64,000 bases of DNA, from contig NZ_JBKBQG010000024.1 in NCBI RefSeq assembly GCF_046292825.1, forward strand, positions 8,698 to 72,697. Reading direction: 5' to 3'. Each line of letters starts with the position of its first letter. Position 1 is the stretch's first letter. A model generated the notes under the pieces. It did no database searches. It was not told the origin of the DNA and was given only the letters and a program-made list of their open reading frames with translations. Both the position numbers and the translations under genes were made by a program. Source of the stretch: Salinarimonas sp046292825 (GTDB lineage Bacteria > Pseudomonadota > Alphaproteobacteria > Rhizobiales > Beijerinckiaceae). Positions 60,380-64,000 of the stretch are shown piece after piece.

Positions 60380-61543
60380 ATGACCGGACGGACCATTCTC
60401 GCGCTCGCGGCCGCGCTCGCGACGGCGACCGGCGGCGCGGCGATGGCGCAGCAGCAGCAGCAGCCGTGGATGCAGGGCGGCGGCATGCAGGGCGGGCAGC
60501 AGGCCCCCTTCGAGGCGCGTGCCGGCAGCCCTGGCGAGAACGACGAGCGCATGCGCGAGCGGCTCGAGCGCGCGGGCTTCCAGCGGCCGCGGATCGTCGC
60601 CGTCGGCGTGATCGAGGCCATGGGCCCCGACGGGGAGACGATCGTCTTCCGCATCGCCGAGCCCGCCGAGCGCGGACAGGCCGGGATGGGTCCGGGAATG
60701 GGGCAAGGGATGGGTATGGGCATGCAGCCCGGCATGCAGCAGCCCGGGATGGGGCCGATGGGGACCCCCGGCATGCAGCGGCCGGGCGTCGGTCCCGAGA
60801 TGGGCGGCATGGGCGCCGGCATGGGTGCCGGCATGGGCCAAGGCATGGGCCAGGGCCAAGGAATGGGCCAAGGCATGATGGCCGGCCAGGATCGCGGGCG
60901 CGCCGAGCAGGATCAGCGCCGCACCGAAAACCTCCTCGCCGACGCCCTCGAGATGGCGGGCTACACGCGTTTCGAGCGCATCGCGCCCTCCCACCTGCAG
61001 GCGAGCGCGCCGGACGGCCGCACGGTCACGATCGTGTTCGACGGCGGCATGTTCGGCGAGCGTCAGGCGATGCAGGGCGGCATGCAGATGCAGGATCGCG
61101 GGATGCAGGGTCAGATGCAGATGCAGGGCGGAATGCAGCCCGGTCCCGGCATGCCCCAGGCCACCGGCGCCTTCGACCCGCGCGGCCTCCAGGCGGCGCC
61201 CGGTCGCCAGGCCGGTGCCGGGCAACAGATCTGGCGCGACGAGGTGATGCCGCAGGCCGTGCTCAACCAGTCGCAGGTGCGTCGCATCATCGAGGCGCAC
61301 GGCCTCGGCGAGGTGCGCGAGCTTCGGCGCGACGGCGATACGTTCCGCGGCGTCGCCGAGCTTCAGGGCGAGGAGGTCGAGGTCGTCGTCGACGCCCGCT
61401 CCGGACTGGTGCTCGAGCCCGAACTCGACCCGGGCCGTCCCGAGGTCGACGTCGACGTGGACGACGCCATCGACACGGAAGCGGTCGAGGACGAGACCGA
61501 CGAGGCGCAGGAGGCCGCGGAAGACGAGAACAACGCCGGCTGA
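60380..61543 (+). CDS. secreted Met/Gly/Gln-rich protein with PepSY-like repeats
   Basis: A 387-residue exported protein. Residues 1-23 are a signal peptide (cleavage near AMA-Q). Three short alpha/beta modules are recognisable by eye: about 55-95 (RERLERAGFQ, IEAMGPDGETIVFRI), 180-225 (LADALEMAGY, DGRTVTIVFDGG) and 298-345 (VRRIIEAHGLGEVRELR, VEVVVDARSGLVL, PepSY-like). Methionine-glycine-rich linkers at about 101-165 and 228-270 separate them. The tail is strongly acidic. No named family is certain. Its neighbours are a PRC-barrel protein and a cupredoxin. Confidence 0.72.
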   Translation: MTGRTILALAAALATATGGAAMAQQQQQPWMQGGGMQGGQQAPFEARAGSPGENDERMRERLERAGFQRPRIVAVGVIEAMGPDGETIVFRIAEPAERGQAGMGPGMGQGMGMGMQPGMQQPGMGPMGTPGMQRPGVGPEMGGMGAGMGAGMGQGMGQGQGMGQGMMAGQDRGRAEQDQRRTENLLADALEMAGYTRFERIAPSHLQASAPDGRTVTIVFDGGMFGERQAMQGGMQMQDRGMQGQMQMQGGMQPGPGMPQATGAFDPRGLQAAPGRQAGAGQQIWRDEVMPQAVLNQSQVRRIIEAHGLGEVRELRRDGDTFRGVAELQGEEVEVVVDARSGLVLEPELDPGRPEVDVDVDDAIDTEAVEDETDEAQEAAEDENNAG

Positions 61544-61590
61544 GCGGTCGCTCGGCAGGAAGAGCAGAGACAAGCCGGAGGAACGATCTC

Positions 61591-62274
61591 ATGAAACATC
61601 GTGTCATGACGACGCTCGTCTGCGCCGCGGCGCTTCTGCCCGTCGCGGCACACGCCCAGCAGCAGCCGGGCCAACAGATGCTGCAGCAGATGCCGGCGCC
61701 GGGCACCCAGCAGCAGACTCAGCCTGGAATGCAGCAGCAGCCCGGCACGGGGCTCCAGCCGCAGCAGGTCCAGCCGGCGCAGCCGCATCCGCTCGCCCAG
61801 GACGGCTTCTTCACGATGCAGCAGACCGATCAGATGCTCGCCTCGAATCTGATGGGGGCGCGGATCGTCGGTCCGGGCGGCGAGGATATCGGCAGCGTCG
61901 ACGATCTCCTGATGGACAGCGACGGGCGCACCGTCGGCGTGATCAGCGGCATCGGCGGCTTTCTCGGCATCGGCGCGCAGGATGTGGCGATCGACGTGCA
62001 GGCGCTCGAATTCGTTCTGCGCGAAGACCTCGCGACGGGCGCCGTGACGCCCGGAACGGCTCCCGGCGGCACCGCTCCCGGCGCCACTGCGGCTCCCGGC
62101 GCGCCCGCGACGGGTATGGGCATGGGTACCGGCATGGGCGGTACCGGTACCGGCACCTGGGGCTGGGGCACCTGGGGCACGGCGGGCTGGACGGCCGGTC
62201 AGATCGAGTTCGTGCGCGTGCCCTTCACCCGCGAGCAGCTCGAAGCGGCGCCGGAATTCACCCGGCTCGACTGA
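61591..62274 (+). CDS. secreted PRC-barrel domain protein
   Basis: A 227-residue exported protein. It has a signal peptide (about 1-22, ending AHA-QQ), a Gln/Pro/Met-rich linker (about 23-72), and a PRC-barrel domain at about 78-150 (NLMGARIVGPGGEDIGSVDD, LLMDSDGRTVGVISGIGGFL). A Gly/Thr/Trp-rich stretch (TGTWGWGTWGTAG) precedes the final strand FVRVPFTREQLEAAPEF. Such proteins are common stress-related envelope proteins in Alphaproteobacteria. The ATG at 61591 follows GGAGG. It lies 47 bp after the Met-rich protein gene, on the same strand. Confidence 0.85.
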   Translation: MKHRVMTTLVCAAALLPVAAHAQQQPGQQMLQQMPAPGTQQQTQPGMQQQPGTGLQPQQVQPAQPHPLAQDGFFTMQQTDQMLASNLMGARIVGPGGEDIGSVDDLLMDSDGRTVGVISGIGGFLGIGAQDVAIDVQALEFVLREDLATGAVTPGTAPGGTAPGATAAPGAPATGMGMGTGMGGTGTGTWGWGTWGTAGWTAGQIEFVRVPFTREQLEAAPEFTRLD

Positions 62275-62403
62275 TCGCCGCATCCTCCTCGCGGGCGAGG
62301 GCGAAGGCGCGCGAGAGCGTCGCGCCGTACCCGCGCTTGCCCGGGAGGCGACGCGCGAAGGGGGCGCCAAGGCGACGCGACGGGGGCGTGGCGTTGCGAA
62401 GCG

Positions 62404-62428
62404 GGAACAAGTCGTTCTTTCGCCTGTT
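62404..62428 (+). promoter_or_regulatory. candidate general-stress (EcfG-type) promoter of the cupredoxin gene
   Basis: GGAAC (62404-62408) and TGTT (62425-62428) are separated by 16 bp, close to the GGAAC-N16/17-CGTT pattern of alphaproteobacterial extracytoplasmic stress sigma factors. It lies 44 bp before the start codon. Confidence 0.35.
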
Positions 62429-62471
62429 CGCCGAGACGATCGCGAAGACGCCGTCTCGAGAAAGGCCGCTC

Positions 62472-62933
62472 ATGAAGATTTCGACGAGGATCCTAATCGC
62501 CTCCTGCGCCCTCGCGCTCGGCTCGGGGGGGGCCTCGGCGCAGGTCATGCAGGCGCCGGGACCCCATCAGGCCCAGCCGCAGGCCGAGCAGGAGGCGCCC
62601 GCGCCCGTGCCCTTCCCCGGCGGGCCCGTCGCCGCCATCGTGGAGATGTCGGACGCGTTCGCCTTCCAGCCGCAGAGCGTCACGGTGCGCGTGGGCGATA
62701 CCGTCGAATGGCGCACCGTCGGCCGCCACGCGCACACCGTCACGACGGATGCGCGCCGGACCGACCAGCCCGATCTCGTCGAGATCCCGCCGGGAGCCGA
62801 GCCGTTCGATTCCGGCCCGATCTCGACGCGCGACGTCTTCCGCTACACGTTCTCGGTACCCGGCCGCTACGTCTACGTCTGCAATCCCCACGAGGGGGAG
62901 GGCATGATCGGCGAGGTGATCGTGGAGCCGTGA
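62472..62933 (+). CDS. cupredoxin (plastocyanin/azurin-like) domain protein
   Basis: A 153-residue exported copper protein. The signal peptide covers about 1-23 (LIASCALALGSGGASA), followed by a Gln/Pro-rich linker and a cupredoxin barrel (about 55-152). Type 1 copper ligands are visible as His in GRHAHTVTT and as Cys, His and Met in YVCNPHEGEGMIG. A role in electron transfer or copper handling is expected. ATG 62472 follows GAAAGG. It follows the PRC-barrel gene by about 200 bp. Confidence 0.88.
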   Translation: MKISTRILIASCALALGSGGASAQVMQAPGPHQAQPQAEQEAPAPVPFPGGPVAAIVEMSDAFAFQPQSVTVRVGDTVEWRTVGRHAHTVTTDARRTDQPDLVEIPPGAEPFDSGPISTRDVFRYTFSVPGRYVYVCNPHEGEGMIGEVIVEP

Positions 62934-62941
62934 CGCGAAAA

Positions 62942-63008
62942 GGGCGCCCCGCGGGGCGCCCTCGACGAGACCGAGCGCCCCTCTCCGCGCAACGCCCGGA
63001 GAGGGGCG
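62942..63008. terminator. paired hairpins between the cupredoxin and ElaB-like genes
   Basis: Two stems lie between convergent genes. GGGCGCCCC-GC-GGGGCGCCC (62942-62961), read on the minus strand, is followed by TTTT and fits termination of the ElaB-like gene. CGCCCCTCTCCG with CGGAGAGGGGCG (62976-63008) could end the cupredoxin transcript. Confidence 0.65.
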
Positions 63009-63013
63009 TCGTC

Positions 63014-63361
63014 TCAATCGCCCCAGCGATAACGCGATTCGTAGCGGCCGTATTCCGGCAGCGACTCGCCCCGCCGCAGGCGCCGACCGCGGTGGATCAG
63101 ATAGGCCAGCGCGTAGCCGGCGAGGCCCGCGACGAGGATCGCCGAGAGCGGGCTCTCGCGCACCTGCGCGCGGGTCATGTCGCGGCCGTAATAGGCGTAG
63201 TCGCGGCCGTAATCGACGTAGCGGCGCGCTTCCGGATGGCGGTCGAGCTCGTGCTGGACCCGCTCGCGGGCCTGCGCGTAGCCCTCCCGCGCGCGCTCCC
63301 CGGCATGGGTCGCGGCCTCGCGGGCGCGGTCGTAGCCGTTGTCTCTCGATTGCACTGCCAT
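63014..63361 (-). CDS. ElaB/YqjD-like membrane-anchored small protein
   Basis: A 115-residue protein. An N-terminal amphipathic helical region (DRAREAATHAGERAREGYAQ and QHELDRHPEARRY) is followed by a tyrosine-rich patch (VDYGRDYAYYGRD) and one transmembrane helix (about 75-95, SAILVAGLAGYALAYLI). This architecture resembles ElaB/YqjD ribosome-associated inner-membrane proteins, although similarity is not strong. ATG 63361 has AAGGAG 8 bp upstream. Confidence 0.75.
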   Translation of the reverse strand: MAVQSRDNGYDRAREAATHAGERAREGYAQARERVQHELDRHPEARRYVDYGRDYAYYGRDMTRAQVRESPLSAILVAGLAGYALAYLIHRGRRLRRGESLPEYGRYESRYRWGD

Positions 63362-63400
63362 GACGCGATCTCCTTCGTTTTCATCGATGGGCTCGACGAG

Positions 63401-63429
63401 CGAACGACGCGAACCGCTCCAAGGTTTCC
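63401..63429 (-). promoter_or_regulatory. candidate general-stress promoter of the ElaB-like gene
   Basis: On the minus strand GGAAAC (63429-63424) and CGTTCG (63406-63401) are separated by 17 bp, resembling the GGAAC/CGTT signature of EcfG-type sigma factors with one inserted A in the -35. It lies 40 bp before the start codon. Confidence 0.3.
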
Positions 63430-63580
63430 CGGCACCGAGGTCGTGGCTGCTCCAGTTTCTCATCATTCTAATTTCAAGTTCTTGGAAGATCACGCTTTTT
63501 TCTTGACGGACCGGTCTCGCGCGGCAAAGCTGCCGCACCCTGAGGTCGTCGACCTCGCGACCGCTTCCGGGACACGACCG

Positions 63581-63799
63581 ATGATGCACGAGACGAATTT
63601 CTCGGCCTACGCCCCCGCCGATCTCGCCGCCGCGCAGCGCCGCGCGCGCCTCGCCCGCGAGAAGGCGCAGGCCTATCGCGGCGCCTCCGAGCAGATGCGA
63701 CGCAAGCTCGAGGCCCGCGCCCGCATGGCCGAAACCGAAGCCGCGCTCATCGCGCACGCGCTCGAGGGGGCGACGGGGCCGGGCGGGGTCGAGGATTGA
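63581..63799 (+). CDS. small coiled-coil hypothetical protein
   Basis: A 72-residue, charged, alanine-rich helical protein (LAAAQRRARLAREKAQAYRG, MRRKLEARARMAETEAALIA). It has no membrane segment and no recognised family. The start ATG 63581 (or the next codon 63584) lacks a strong ribosome site. TTGACG at 63503 may belong to its promoter. It could be an artefact of open reading frames, but the helical periodicity and stop placement favour a real gene. Confidence 0.5.
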   Translation: MMHETNFSAYAPADLAAAQRRARLAREKAQAYRGASEQMRRKLEARARMAETEAALIAHALEGATGPGGVED

Positions 63800-63880
63800 T
63801 CGCGAAAACCTCGCTCCGCCCGTGACGAGCGCCGTCGCTCTCCTTGCCGCGATCGCACCGACAGGGTGAGTGCTCCCTCG

Positions 63881-63921
63881 TGTCATCCCCGGCCGGAGGT
63901 CGCTTGCGACCGGAGGGGAAG
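63881..63921. repeat. element B, copy 2 (truncated)
   Basis: The first 41 bp are identical to the left end of element B at 10655 (TGTCATCCCCGGCCGG through GAGGGGAAG). The upstream GTGAGTGCTCC is shared too. Identity stops abruptly at 63921/63922, where the IS110-like sequence begins. Confidence 0.85.
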
Positions 63922-63931
63922 CAACTAATAT

Positions 63932-64000
63932 TCACGCGGCATTTTCGACCCATGGGGTGCCCCTGGCGAGGACGGCGTTGATCTGGACGAGGAGCTTGCG
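63932..64000 (-). CDS. transposase C terminus, IS110-like (partial, runs off the window)
   Basis: Reading inward from the right edge on the minus strand gives 22 codons and a TGA: RKLLVQINAVLARGTPWVE followed by NAA. The RKLL-x3-NA-x6-PW pattern resembles the C-terminal ends of IS110/IS116/IS902 transposases. The stop lies only about 10 bp from the broken element B, consistent with the short non-coding right end of IS110 elements. The rest of the gene lies beyond position 64000. With so few residues, another transposase family cannot be excluded. Confidence 0.5.
   Translation of the reverse strand, partial: RKLLVQINAVLARGTPWVENAA

Noticed and set aside
57401..61573. A 1390-codon open frame antisense to four plus-strand genes
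   Set aside because: It spans several unrelated sense genes and their intergenic gaps, and its His/Leu/Arg-rich translation mirrors the sense codons.
63747..63953. Minus-strand frame across the IS110/element B junction
   Set aside because: It reads through the repeat in a register different from the transposase frame and has no domain.

Overview
This is a 64 kb chromosomal window with GC content near 70 percent. It encodes housekeeping and accessory metabolism of an alphaproteobacterium, most likely Hyphomicrobiales (a Salinarimonas/Bosea/Methylobacterium-like organism; genus is inference). The assignment rests on gene order and family: a DUF1285-NUDIX-DUF6111-cca block beside MoxR/DUF58/BatA genes, a fused ArsR-methyltransferase regulator ahead of metF-metH, glnB-glnA, fumC followed by DUF4169 and ribbon-helix-helix genes, alpha-type SspB, and tig-clpP-clpX behind a tRNA-Leu.

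Layout. 0-3.5 kb (minus): tRNA maturation and CoA/nucleotide housekeeping. 3.7-10.6 kb (plus): a four-gene MoxR ATPase/DUF58/BatA-DUF4159/large membrane protein operon. 10.9-16.7 kb (plus): methionine synthesis operon behind a 16-bp palindrome. 16.9-20.7 kb: DUF4112, a 24-residue membrane peptide, folE, an Fe-S scaffold, an MDR oxidoreductase and an ACT-domain regulator. 20.7-26.6 kb (minus): glpK, ureide catabolism (allantoinase/OHCU-decarboxylase fusion and HIU hydrolase), two glutathione transferases, a fasciclin protein. 26.9-34.3 kb: sspB, a muramidase, a P450, fumC and small followers, an 18-bp tandem-repeat tract, rlpA. 34.4-39.6 kb: a COX1-like mini membrane protein, a cupin, glnA/glnB, NAD(P)HX repair enzyme. 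39.7-43.6 kb: tRNA-Leu, tig, clpP, clpX. 43.8-52.9 kb: isocitrate dehydrogenase with a divergent LysR regulator, cardiolipin synthase, adenine deaminase, a flippase-like membrane protein, two hydrolases. 53.3-57.4 kb: GNAT, mobA, fdhD, Mrp/ApbC. 57.5-63.8 kb: a membrane alpha/beta hydrolase, an atypical pyruvate kinase, and an envelope cluster (Met/Gly-rich secreted protein, PRC-barrel protein, cupredoxin, ElaB-like protein). The right edge cuts into an IS110-like transposase.

The strongest non-genic signal is a family of intergenic palindromic elements: seven copies of a roughly 130-180 bp element (A), a related 190 bp element (B) with a second copy broken exactly at the IS110-like end, and three copies of another nested inverted repeat (C). 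Most A copies lie between convergent genes and are the main occupants of the long gene-free gaps. No CRISPR array, rRNA operon, prophage or antiphage island is visible. The sequence is otherwise compositionally even, apart from the repeat tract at 32.8-33.1 kb and a few AT-rich promoter islands.
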